A DNA stretch of 5,536 bases from Mycobacterium sp. (GTDB lineage Bacteria; Actinomycetota; Actinomycetes; Mycobacteriales; Mycobacteriaceae): positions 1 through 5,536 of the forward strand of contig JAQSXQ010000167.1 in the NCBI GenBank assembly GCA_029256565.1, written 5' to 3'. Below are positions 1 through 5,536 of the stretch, one piece after another. Position 1 is the first letter of the stretch; each line of letters begins with the position of its first letter. Below the pieces are notes generated by a model. That model was not told where the DNA came from and made no database searches. It saw nothing but the letters and a program-made list of their open reading frames with translations. Made by a program: the position numbers and the translations under genes.

Positions 1-992
1 CGCCGCTGCGCGTAGAGAATCACCGCGAGCACCGAACTCATCGTCCGCATCGCACAGAAGGCGGACATGATGAGCATGGCCACGCCGAGTTCGGTCGGAG
101 CCGGGGTCAGCAGCAGCACGATGCCGGTGATGACGACCAGTCCCCCGGTGCCCAGCCCGAGCAGCACGATGTGCTTGAGCGACGGGCCGGTCGAGAGGTC
201 ACCGCCGCTGCGGCGCAACGGTTCGTTGTAGGTCATGGCGAACGACTGCCCGATGGCAGCCAGCGCGACCGTCACCGTCACCGTCAGCGCGTAGTACCCG
301 ACCGTCGTGTCGTCGGTGAGGAAGCCGAGCAGCAGCACGTCACCCTGGAGATAGAGGCACATGCCGAGCATCTCGCCGACGAGCGCGAGGATCAGCCGCG
401 GCGGACCGGGAACGCCCGGTCGGTGACCCCAGACGCGGCGTGCGGCGAGCACGAGCACCACCAGGTAGGGCGAGCAGTAGAGCAGGCTCGCCACCTGCAG
501 GCTGGGGTCGTCGGCCCCGAACAGATAGCTGCCCGCGATCGCCACGCTGGTGATCTGGCGGATGGTGTCCATGCGCCAGGTGAGCTGGGGATGCCCGTCC
601 CGAAAGTGCTGGCTCTGATAGGACTTGAACACCATCTCGCCGCCGGCGATGGCGAGGCCGAACCAGGCGATGTAGTTGACCTCGATCAGGCAGGCGCCGG
701 CGATCATCAGCGTCAACCCGAGCAGGAACCTGCTGGTGCGCTCGGCCTGGAAGTGCTCGTCGGCCTCGCGCATCGCACGCACGTTGAACGGGTTGTCCAG
801 CGGCGGACCGACGACGGCCGACAGCGCGAAACCCATGCCGTACCTGCCGTAGTCGCCGACGCTGAGCTTGCCGACCAGCGCCAGTGTCCACAGCATGCCG
901 ATGCCGCGGCCGCCGTACATCCATCCCACGGCGATCAGCGTCTTGAAGATGTTGCGCGGGGCAGCCGCGCCCGGCGTCGAGGTGTCAGTCAC
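1..992 (-). CDS. MOP-type polysaccharide flippase-like membrane protein (partial, C-terminus outside window)
   Basis: Multi-helix inner-membrane protein, probably moving a lipid-linked oligosaccharide across the cytoplasmic membrane. 330 codons are present and open; the 3' end lies beyond base 1. Hydrophobic stretches lie near residues 16-41, 49-65, 88-118, 148-159, 165-184, 199-225, 231-254, 272-297 and 302-328. The most diagnostic part is residues 214-244, with Asp218 followed by VLLLG and then VGYYA; this 'D-LLLG-x-VGYY' pattern recurs in MOP-superfamily Wzx/polysaccharide exporters. An early GDYGRYGMGFA segment (46-56) also fits the family. The start is GTG at 992-990: it overlaps the upstream transferase stop by 8 bases (GTGACTGA), with a weak GGAA just upstream, so translation is probably coupled. 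The family is inferred from the fold pattern. The transported glycan is unknown, and a related MOP transporter with another lipid-linked substrate is possible. Confidence 0.78.
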   Translation of the reverse strand, partial: MTDTSTPGAAAPRNIFKTLIAVGWMYGGRGIGMLWTLALVGKLSVGDYGRYGMGFALSAVVGPPLDNPFNVRAMREADEHFQAERTSRFLLGLTLMIAGACLIEVNYIAWFGLAIAGGEMVFKSYQSQHFRDGHPQLTWRMDTIRQITSVAIAGSYLFGADDPSLQVASLLYCSPYLVVLVLAARRVWGHRPGVPGPPRLILALVGEMLGMCLYLQGDVLLLGFLTDDTTVGYYALTVTVTVALAAIGQSFAMTYNEPLRRSGGDLSTGPSLKHIVLLGLGTGGLVVITGIVLLLTPAPTELGVAMLIMSAFCAMRTMSSVLAVILYAQR

Positions 993-2112
993 TTCCGTGC
1001 TGACGGCCCAGGATCTTCGACCACGCCGCCACGAACGCCTCGGCCGTCCGCGGTGTCGACCGCTCCTCGCGGGTGCGGTCGGCGTGCTTGCCCAGTTCGG
1101 TGACGCGGGCGTCGTCGTCGACGAACGACGCGATCGCCTCGGTGAAGCCGGGTGGCAACGCATTCGGGTCACCGTCGCCCATCGGCACCACCACCGCACC
1201 GGTCTCGGGACCGAACTCGGCCAGCGATCCGTAGCCGGTGGCGATGATCGGGGTGCGGTACGCCAGCGCGTGCGCCGCCACAGACGACGCCGGGAAGGTG
1301 TCTGCGTAGAAGTGCCGCTTGCCGTAGGGAATCACGATGGCGCGCACGGACTCGAAGAACGCGTCCTCTTCGGCTCCGTCGACCCCGCCGACGATCTCCA
1401 CCCCGTCCATGCGTGGCAGCGCCTCCGTGCCGCGGCCGGCGACCCGGATCAGGATGTGGTCCGGCAGCTCCTTGCGGATCTGCTCGATCTGGTCGAAACC
1501 CTTGCCGCGGTACACGAGTCCGAAGAACCCGATGGCCTTCGGCCGATCCTCGGCCGGTTTCACGGTCGGCTTCTCGGCGACCCGGTACGGCACGTAGTGG
1601 GTGTGCGAGTTCGGGTACACCCTGTCGATGGACGCCTGACCGGTCTTGCTCAGCGCGAAGATGTCCCGTCGTCCGTTGACCCGTCCCTCGAGCCACCGCG
1701 AGAAGGGCCGCAGCGGGTAGTGGAAGCCGTGCATCAGCAGCTTGTGCTTCCCCACGAACCGGGTCCGGGCGATGAACCACAGCGCCTGGGGCGGGTCGTG
1801 CGCCGTCAGCGTGACCGGGATGCCCTTGAGCCCGGCGATCGACCAGAACGGCGACAGCATGCCGCACCCGATCTCGGAGTGCACCAGCACCTTGCCCGCC
1901 GGCCACGAGTCGACGAGGCTCCGGATCTGCCGACGCACGTTGCGAACGTCCGCCCAGGTTTCGTCACCGGGCCCCGAGACCCGCACGCCCGCAACGTCAC
2001 CGAAGTGCGGCCGGAAGGCGGCGATCAGGTCTTCGGTGTAGTCACCGATGGCGGTGACGTGGTTGCGCGGCCCGACGTAGATCAGGCGGTACTCCTTGAG
2101 GTCGACCGCCAT
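985..2112 (-). CDS. GT-B (GT4-like) glycosyltransferase, 375 aa
   Basis: Probable cytoplasmic or membrane-associated transferase adding a sugar from a nucleotide-sugar donor to a growing lipid-linked glycan. The layout is GT-B. The N-terminal domain starts with a beta strand and glycine loop (RLIYVGPRNHVTAIGDY, about 9-25) and has an HSEIG segment (78-82) and TAHDPPQ (103-109). The hinge is near VPYRV (174-178). The C-terminal nucleotide-sugar domain starts at AIGFFGLVYRGKGFDQI (193-209), where Lys204 is the usual 'KG-hydrophobic-D' lysine, and continues to IPY (261-263) and ADTFPASSVAAHALAYRTPI (270-289). The canonical E-x7-E acidic motif is not seen: His281 sits where the second Glu is expected. 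The ATG at 2112 overlaps the acyltransferase TGA by one base (TGATG). The frame stays open upstream, but that stretch lies inside the acyltransferase gene. Donor, acceptor and linkage cannot be told from sequence; similar length to other GT4 enzymes. Confidence 0.82.
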   Translation of the reverse strand: MAVDLKEYRLIYVGPRNHVTAIGDYTEDLIAAFRPHFGDVAGVRVSGPGDETWADVRNVRRQIRSLVDSWPAGKVLVHSEIGCGMLSPFWSIAGLKGIPVTLTAHDPPQALWFIARTRFVGKHKLLMHGFHYPLRPFSRWLEGRVNGRRDIFALSKTGQASIDRVYPNSHTHYVPYRVAEKPTVKPAEDRPKAIGFFGLVYRGKGFDQIEQIRKELPDHILIRVAGRGTEALPRMDGVEIVGGVDGAEEDAFFESVRAIVIPYGKRHFYADTFPASSVAAHALAYRTPIIATGYGSLAEFGPETGAVVVPMGDGDPNALPPGFTEAIASFVDDDARVTELGKHADRTREERSTPRTAEAFVAAWSKILGRQHGSD

Positions 2113-2792
2113 CAGAAGAACAGCGGGCGGTAAGGGCTGCTGTACTTCAGCGCCTCGGGGTTGCGCTTGGTCAGCACCTTGGCGGGCACGCCGCCGACGA
2201 CCTCGAGTTCCTCGATGTCCTTGGTGACCACGGCGTGCGCCGCCACCACGGCGCCGCGCTTGATGTGCGACGGCAGGATCATCGCCCGGCTGGCGATCCA
2301 CACGTAGTCCTCGATGACGGTCGGGATCGGCATGGGGAGGAAGTCCGGGTGGTTGATGTCGTGACCGCCGCCCAGGATGTGGGTGTCGCTGGCGATGTTG
2401 ACGTTGTCGCCGATCGAGATGCCTGCCCGCGAATCGAGGAAGCAGCGGAATCCGATGGTGGTGTAGTTGCCGATCGTGAGGAACTCGGGATCGAACACCG
2501 TGACGCCGCGCATGAGCGTGGACTTCTTGCCGATCGTGGTGCCGCCGACCACGCGCAGGAAGTTCTGCCGCACGAAGTGCGATGGGATGTAGGTGATCAG
2601 CATGTTGAACAGGATGGTGGCGATGCGGTTTCGCGCCTTGCGGGCGAACGTCATCCCCTGCATCTTGTAGGCCACGACGCGGCCGTCCGGGCCCACCTCC
2701 CACTCGGGGTCCGGCGGCAACTTCAGCCCCGGCGCCGCCGCCAGCTTCCTCGCACGGTCTTCGGGATCTGCCTTGAACGGTTCTGGAATCAC
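2112..2792 (-). CDS. Left-handed beta-helix (hexapeptide) acyltransferase, WcaF/NodL-like, 226 aa
   Basis: Probably transfers an acetyl or short acyl group from acyl-CoA to a hydroxyl or amino group of the glycan or its nucleotide-sugar precursor. Residues about 85-205 form hexapeptide repeats of a left-handed beta-helix: TIGKKSTL, LTIGNYTTIG (105-114) and ISIGDNVNIA (125-134). A loop GGGHDINHP (141-149) follows, in which His144 matches the catalytic His of the NodL/CAT/WcaF group. The typical tail is IEDYVWIASRAMILPSHIKR (160-179), then VGGVPAKVL (199-207). The first 75 or so residues are a charged, family-variable extension (FKADPEDRARK) plus an amphipathic segment near 57-80. The GTG at 2792 is chosen because it forms a GTGA overlap with the upstream stop and has an AGGAG ribosome site 8 bases before it. 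An ATG at 2882 would add 30 residues with no family resemblance, inside the upstream gene. Acetyl is the likeliest group; the exact acceptor is unknown. Confidence 0.85.
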   Translation of the reverse strand: MIPEPFKADPEDRARKLAAAPGLKLPPDPEWEVGPDGRVVAYKMQGMTFARKARNRIATILFNMLITYIPSHFVRQNFLRVVGGTTIGKKSTLMRGVTVFDPEFLTIGNYTTIGFRCFLDSRAGISIGDNVNIASDTHILGGGHDINHPDFLPMPIPTVIEDYVWIASRAMILPSHIKRGAVVAAHAVVTKDIEELEVVGGVPAKVLTKRNPEALKYSSPYRPLFF

Positions 2793-3754
2793 GCGTCTCG
2801 CTCCTGGAGTAAGTCGGAATCGACCATGTTGACCACGATGTCGTGGAAGGACTTGGTGGGCTTCCAGTGCAGGAGGTCCCACGCCTTCGTCGCGTCACCG
2901 ACCATTGCGGGCCGGTCGGCAGGGCGGATCAGACTCTCGTCGCTGACCACCATGTCCTGCCAGTCACTGATGCCCGCTGCGGCGAAGGCAATTGCGACGA
3001 AGTCGGCTATCGAATGTGCTTGCCCGGTGGCGACGACGTAGTCGTCACCGACGCCCCGCAGTGCCATCGCGTACATCGCATCGACGTAGTCGGGGGCCCA
3101 ACCCCAATCGCGCTGCACACTCACGTCACCCAGGGTCAAGCCGGCCTGCCTGCCCGCGGCGATCCTCGCGACGGCCCTGGTGATCTTGCGCGTCACGAAT
3201 CGCTCGGGCCGCCGCGGCGACTCGTGGCTGTAGAGGATGGCGTTGGCGGCCTGCAGCCCTCGGGCGCGGTAGATCTGGCACAGGTGATGGCCAAGCGCCT
3301 TGCCTGCCCCGTAGGGCGACGTGGGCGCCACGGCAGTGGTCTCGGTGTCCACGCCGCCCGGCGATCCCGCGAAGATCTCCTGGCTCGAGGCGTTGACCAC
3401 GGTGATCTGCTCGCCGGTGCGATCCTGGATGCGCAGGCAGGCGTCGAGGATCGCGGCCGTGGTGAGCGCGTTGACCTCGGTCGCCTGCACGGGGTCGGCC
3501 CAGGAGGCCGCGACCGACGACATCCCCGCGAGGTGGAACACCATGTCGGGTTCGACGGCGTCGAGCACGGCGGCGACCGCGTCCGTCCGTGTCAGGGCCG
3601 CCTCGTGCATCGTCACCTCGGGGCGAACCTCTGCGGCGTTGGCGAGCGAGCGCGTGATGCCGTGCACTCGGACGCCCTCGGCCAGCAGCAGTTCGGTGAG
3701 GTAGTGCCCGTCCTGTCCGGTGATGCCCGTGACGACGGCAGTCCTGACCGTCAT
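2789..3754 (-). CDS. gmd: GDP-mannose 4,6-dehydratase-like extended SDR enzyme, 321 aa
   Basis: Probably converts GDP-D-mannose to GDP-4-keto-6-deoxy-D-mannose, the precursor of GDP-rhamnose, GDP-fucose, perosamine and similar sugars. The Rossmann start TGITGQDGHYLTELLL (9-24) carries GxxGxxG and the 'GQDG' variant typical of Gmd. Catalytic residues line up with the E. coli enzyme at a constant offset of 8: Ser124 (Thr132), Glu126 (Glu134), Tyr148 (Tyr156) and Lys152 (Lys160). The GDP-sugar region is strongly Gmd-like: HESPRRPERFVTRKITRA (177-194), RDWGWAPDYVDAM (215-227) and YVVATGQAHSI. At 321 residues it fits the short bacterial Gmd form; E. coli Gmd is 373. The 'RR-loop' after the second beta strand, which in Gmd helps bind NADP and form the tetramer, is shortened to TRSLANAAEV (34-43). 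The ATG overlaps the upstream stop as ATGA. A related GDP-sugar enzyme of altered specificity is the main alternative. Confidence 0.84.
   Translation of the reverse strand: MTVRTAVVTGITGQDGHYLTELLLAEGVRVHGITRSLANAAEVRPEVTMHEAALTRTDAVAAVLDAVEPDMVFHLAGMSSVAASWADPVQATEVNALTTAAILDACLRIQDRTGEQITVVNASSQEIFAGSPGGVDTETTAVAPTSPYGAGKALGHHLCQIYRARGLQAANAILYSHESPRRPERFVTRKITRAVARIAAGRQAGLTLGDVSVQRDWGWAPDYVDAMYAMALRGVGDDYVVATGQAHSIADFVAIAFAAAGISDWQDMVVSDESLIRPADRPAMVGDATKAWDLLHWKPTKSFHDIVVNMVDSDLLQERDA
2801..2805 (-). promoter_or_regulatory. Ribosome binding site of the acyltransferase gene
   Basis: On the minus strand an AGGAG core (complement CTCCT at 2801-2805) lies 8 bases before the GTG at 2792-2790, inside the last codons of the dehydratase gene. 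It is the strongest Shine-Dalgarno at any internal junction of this cassette and decides the short GTG start over the upstream ATG at 2882. Confidence 0.7.
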
Positions 3755-4905
3755 GAGGGACGGGCCGCCAGCTCGTCGACCGCCGCGTGCAGGGCCGCGG
3801 AGTAGCGCTCCTCGGTGAACTGCTCGACGTGGAGCTTGACCTTGTCCGGGTCGAACGACGAGTTCTCGAACCGATCGAGCGCCTCGGAGATGGACGCGGA
3901 CTCCGGACTGTCGAAGTAGACGCCGGTGATGCCTTCGGCAACGGTGTCGAGGAAGCCGCCCCATCGCAGCACCACGCTGGGCCTACCCCAGACCCCTGCC
4001 TCGATGGGCGTCAGGCCGAAGTCCTCGTAGCTCGCGGCGACCAGCGCGCGGCTGTGCTGGTAGAGCCACGACATCTGCGCATCGGTGAGATCCGAGAGCA
4101 TCAGCACGTTCGGCGTCTTCGTCGCCGCGATGCGTTCGGCGTCCGGACCGCGCCCGACCACGACGAGGCGTTGGGGTCGGCCTGCGAACGCGCCGACCAC
4201 CGCGTCGACGTTCTTGTAGGGCAGCAGACGCGAGACGCAGAGGTAGAAGGCCTCGTCGGGATCCTGACCGCCCAGCCAGTCGAGGAGTTCGGGTACCGGC
4301 TCGGTGGCGCTGGAACGCGTCATCGCGACCGGCGACGGCAGCACGTCGGCGGAGATTCCGTAGGCGTCGGCGATGCGCTGCTGAATCACGGTCGAGACCG
4401 CGAGGTAGCGGTCGCACGATGCGGCGGCGCGACGATCCCAGGCTCGCAGGTAGCCCGACGTGGCGGCCAACGCGGCGCGCTTTGCCAGCCCCGCGTCGTC
4501 GCCGAGGTACTTGTCCTGGAAGTACAGCCATCGTGCCGGCGAGTGGCAGTGCACGAGCTTGCGGCCGGTGGTCTGGAACCCGTGCGCCCACCCGCTGGAA
4601 CTGGTCACGACCACGTCGGCGTCGATCTTGATGGAGTTCGCGGCCAGCGGCAGGATCGGCAGCGCTGCGCGGTGGTACTTGCGGAAGAGCCCGATGCCGT
4701 TGATGCGGGATACGCGAATGTCGCGCTCAGCGAATTCCGGATAAGTGTTCGCGGGGTCGTACAGCAATGTGTAAATCGGCGCATCCGGAAAGGCGCGGCT
4801 CATCGATAGCACGACCTTCTCGGCACCACCGCGTTGCGTCAGATAATCGTGCGCAATCGCCACGCGAGGTGCGTCAGAGCCGCGTGAAGCACGGTCTTGA
4901 CGCAC
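3751..4905 (-). CDS. GT4-family glycosyltransferase, 384 aa (first gene of the cassette)
   Basis: Probable retaining GT-B transferase acting on the cytoplasmic side in glycan assembly, possibly a mannosyl- or deoxyhexosyl-transferase. From the GTG start: HDYLTQRGGAEKV (19-31) is the N-terminal glycine-rich loop; CHSPARWLYFQDKYL (120-134) is the conserved 'H-x-P-x-R-W' acceptor-side segment of WbaZ-like GT4 enzymes; VSRLLPYKNVD (224-234) holds the donor-binding Lys231; VGRGPD (250-255) follows; and YEDFGLTPIEAGVWGRPSVV (293-312) carries the E-x7-E pair Glu294 and Glu302. Start choice: the GTG at 4905 has GGAAGGAA 7 bases before it. An in-frame ATG at 4938 would add 11 residues (395 aa) but lacks a Shine-Dalgarno, and the open frame continues to 5103 without family resemblance. 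The first 15-25 codons are richer in A/T than the rest. Its TGA overlaps the dehydratase ATG (ATGA). Family call is firm; donor and acceptor are not visible. Confidence 0.87.
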   Translation of the reverse strand: MRQDRASRGSDAPRVAIAHDYLTQRGGAEKVVLSMSRAFPDAPIYTLLYDPANTYPEFAERDIRVSRINGIGLFRKYHRAALPILPLAANSIKIDADVVVTSSSGWAHGFQTTGRKLVHCHSPARWLYFQDKYLGDDAGLAKRAALAATSGYLRAWDRRAAASCDRYLAVSTVIQQRIADAYGISADVLPSPVAMTRSSATEPVPELLDWLGGQDPDEAFYLCVSRLLPYKNVDAVVGAFAGRPQRLVVVGRGPDAERIAATKTPNVLMLSDLTDAQMSWLYQHSRALVAASYEDFGLTPIEAGVWGRPSVVLRWGGFLDTVAEGITGVYFDSPESASISEALDRFENSSFDPDKVKLHVEQFTEERYSAALHAAVDELAARPS

Positions 4906-4912
4906 GGCGGAG

Positions 4913-4920
4913 TTCCTTCC
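4913..4920 (-). promoter_or_regulatory. Ribosome binding site of the first glycosyltransferase gene
   Basis: GGAAGGAA on the minus strand (TTCCTTCC at 4913-4920) lies 7 bases before the GTG at 4905-4903. No comparable purine-rich site precedes the alternative ATG at 4938; a weaker GGACGG lies before a further in-frame GTG at 4947. This favours the 384-residue product, although the site would sit inside the coding region if the ATG were used. Confidence 0.55.
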
Positions 4921-5072
4921 GAATGTCTTTGTTTCCATGAGCGTCACGGCGTGTCCGTCCAGGCGCGCCGAATGCTGGATACATGAAACAGCAAAAAGGG
5001 GTTGACGACAACTCCCGGCAAACTCTCGCAGGTGGGATCGGTGCGTCGTCAGCGGCGTCCGGTTGCAGCCGA

Positions 5073-5103
5073 TTGAGTCATCGCCGGAGCCAGTCGATAG
5101 CAT
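5073..5103 (+). promoter_or_regulatory. Candidate accD5 promoter, probably giving a leaderless transcript
   Basis: TAGCAT at 5098-5103 fits the mycobacterial SigA -10 pattern TAnnnT, and TTGAGT at 5073-5078 matches four of six bases of the -35 consensus with a 19-base spacer. The -10 ends only 8 bases before the accD5 ATG at 5112, so transcription would begin at or within a few bases of the start codon. No Shine-Dalgarno is present between the -10 and the ATG, which agrees with leaderless translation, a common mode in mycobacteria. The spacer and discriminator are slightly long, so this is a prediction. Confidence 0.5.
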
Positions 5104-5111
5104 CCCTAGTC

Positions 5112-5536
5112 ATGACGAGCGTTGCGGGGACTTCTCAGCCGGCCGAAAGCCACGAGATCGACATCCACACCACCGCGGGCAAGCTCGCCGACCTGCGCAA
5201 GCGCGCCGAAGAGGCGCTGCATCCGGTCGGCGAGACAGCCGTCGAGAAGACGCACGCCAAGGGCAAGCTCACTGCGCGCGAGCGCATCCTCGCCCTGCTC
5301 GACGAGGGTTCGTTCGTCGAACTCGACGCGCTGGCACGGCACCGCAGCACCAACTTCGGCCTACAGCAGAACCGTCCGGTCGGCGACGGCGTCGTCACCG
5401 GCTACGGCACCATCGACGGCCGCGACGTCTGCATCTTCAGCCAGGACGCCACCGTGTTCGGCGGCAGCCTCGGCGAGGTCTACGGCGAGAAGATCGTCAA
5501 GGTGCAGCAACTGGCCATCAAGACGGGCCGCCCGCT
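5112..5536 (+). CDS. accD5: Propionyl-CoA carboxylase carboxyltransferase (beta) subunit AccD5, N-terminal 141 residues (runs off window)
   Basis: Carboxyltransferase subunit of a cytoplasmic acyl-CoA carboxylase. In mycobacteria AccD5 works with the biotinylated alpha subunit AccA3 and the small AccE5 to carboxylate propionyl-CoA to methylmalonyl-CoA, used for methyl-branched lipids and propionate disposal. The visible part is strongly AccD5-like: EIDIHTTAGKLADL (15-28), HAKGKLTARERI (48-59), SFVELDALARHRSTNF (67-82), GDGVVTGYGTIDGRDVCIFS (91-110) and TVFGGSLGEVYGEKIVKVQ (114-132), the start of the crotonase-like carboxyltransferase domain. The family is about 550 residues long, so most of the gene lies to the right. 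The ATG at 5112 is chosen because MTSV matches the known AccD5 N-terminus and a -10 element sits just upstream. An in-frame ATG at 4983 with no intervening stop would add 43 residues of no family resemblance. Residues 5-14 are the variable part. It faces away from the glycan cassette and is probably transcribed separately. Confidence 0.9.
   Translation, partial: MTSVAGTSQPAESHEIDIHTTAGKLADLRKRAEEALHPVGETAVEKTHAKGKLTARERILALLDEGSFVELDALARHRSTNFGLQQNRPVGDGVVTGYGTIDGRDVCIFSQDATVFGGSLGEVYGEKIVKVQQLAIKTGRP

Larger units (their letters stand above)
4906..5111. promoter_or_regulatory. Divergent intergenic region between the glycan cassette and accD5
   Basis: About 200 bases separate the two divergent starts. 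The stretch near 4975-5000 is visibly richer in A/T than its surroundings (GAAACAGCAAAAAG), as expected of promoter DNA. It holds short symmetric elements: GTTG-ACGA-CAAC at 5001-5012, and TGACGAC (5003-5009), which is repeated inverted at 5045-5051. No clear -10/-35 pair could be assigned to the minus-strand cassette; a TTGTCG on the minus strand within this region is a weak -35 candidate only. No RNA gene, terminator or small coding gene is convincing here. Confidence 0.55.

Noticed and set aside
268..285. Three tandem copies of ACCGTC
   Set aside because: In frame within the flippase gene, encoding alternating Thr-Val in a membrane helix. Three copies of a hexamer are ordinary in such sequence and no wider array is present.
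2113..2898. An N-terminal extension of the second glycosyltransferase giving a 637-residue fusion-like frame
   Set aside because: The added part lies out of frame within the acyltransferase gene and is low-complexity Arg/Gly sequence. The ATG at 2112 has a normal overlap with the upstream stop and the GT-B fold begins right after it.
171..4809. Long plus-strand open frames opposite the five cassette genes (for example 171-1103, 868-2133, 2235-3041, 2843-3805, 3787-4809)
   Set aside because: They are antisense shadows typical of high-GC DNA: rich in Arg, Gly, Ala and His, without recognisable domains, and running across the junctions of genes that have clear families.
4963..4970. Eight-base palindrome GGCGCGCC
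   Set aside because: Perfect palindromes of this length and base content are expected by chance in GC-rich DNA, and nothing else around it marks a binding site.
4906..5111. Possible terminator, small RNA or attachment site between the divergent units
   Set aside because: The A-run at 4993-4997 is not next to a strong GC hairpin, no long paired stem or tRNA-like fold is apparent, and divergent starts do not call for a terminator here. No direct repeats flank the cassette.
5106..5398. Minus-strand open frames opposite accD5 (5106-5342 and 5135-5398)
   Set aside because: Both lie wholly within a well-conserved AccD5 coding region and show no domain, ribosome site or promoter of their own.

Overview
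This 5.5 kb, high-GC window looks like mycobacterial or closely related mycolic-acid actinobacterial chromosome. The clearest marker is at the right end, where the first 141 codons of a gene starting at 5112 on the plus strand read as AccD5, the carboxyltransferase subunit of the mycobacterial propionyl-CoA carboxylase. Dense GC-rich codons, GTG starts and a likely leaderless promoter fit the same lineage. Species cannot be set from this window.

Positions 1-4905 hold five minus-strand genes, read right to left: a GT4 glycosyltransferase (4905-3751), a GDP-mannose 4,6-dehydratase-like enzyme (3754-2789), a left-handed beta-helix acyltransferase (2792-2112), a second GT-B glycosyltransferase (2112-985), and a MOP-type membrane protein resembling polysaccharide flippases (992 to beyond base 1, so its C-terminus is missing). 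Every junction is a stop/start overlap of 1 to 8 bases, so this is one transcription unit with probable translational coupling.

Together the genes read as part of a surface-glycan cassette. The dehydratase would make a GDP-6-deoxyhexose intermediate, the two transferases would build an oligosaccharide on a carrier, the acyltransferase would O- or N-acylate it, and the flippase would move it across the membrane. The 4-keto reductase or aminotransferase that would finish the nucleotide sugar, and any polymerase or further transferases, are not in the window and may lie to the left.

Positions 4906-5111 are a divergent intergenic region of about 200 bases holding the start signals of both units. 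A TAGCAT -10 element lies just upstream of the accD5 ATG, with no Shine-Dalgarno between them, which suggests a leaderless accD5 transcript. I see no tRNA, rRNA, CRISPR array, insertion sequence or convincing terminator. No wholly new system is evident. The points most worth checking are the cassette's position next to accD5, the dehydratase's shortened N-terminal loop, and the second transferase's lack of the usual acidic motif.
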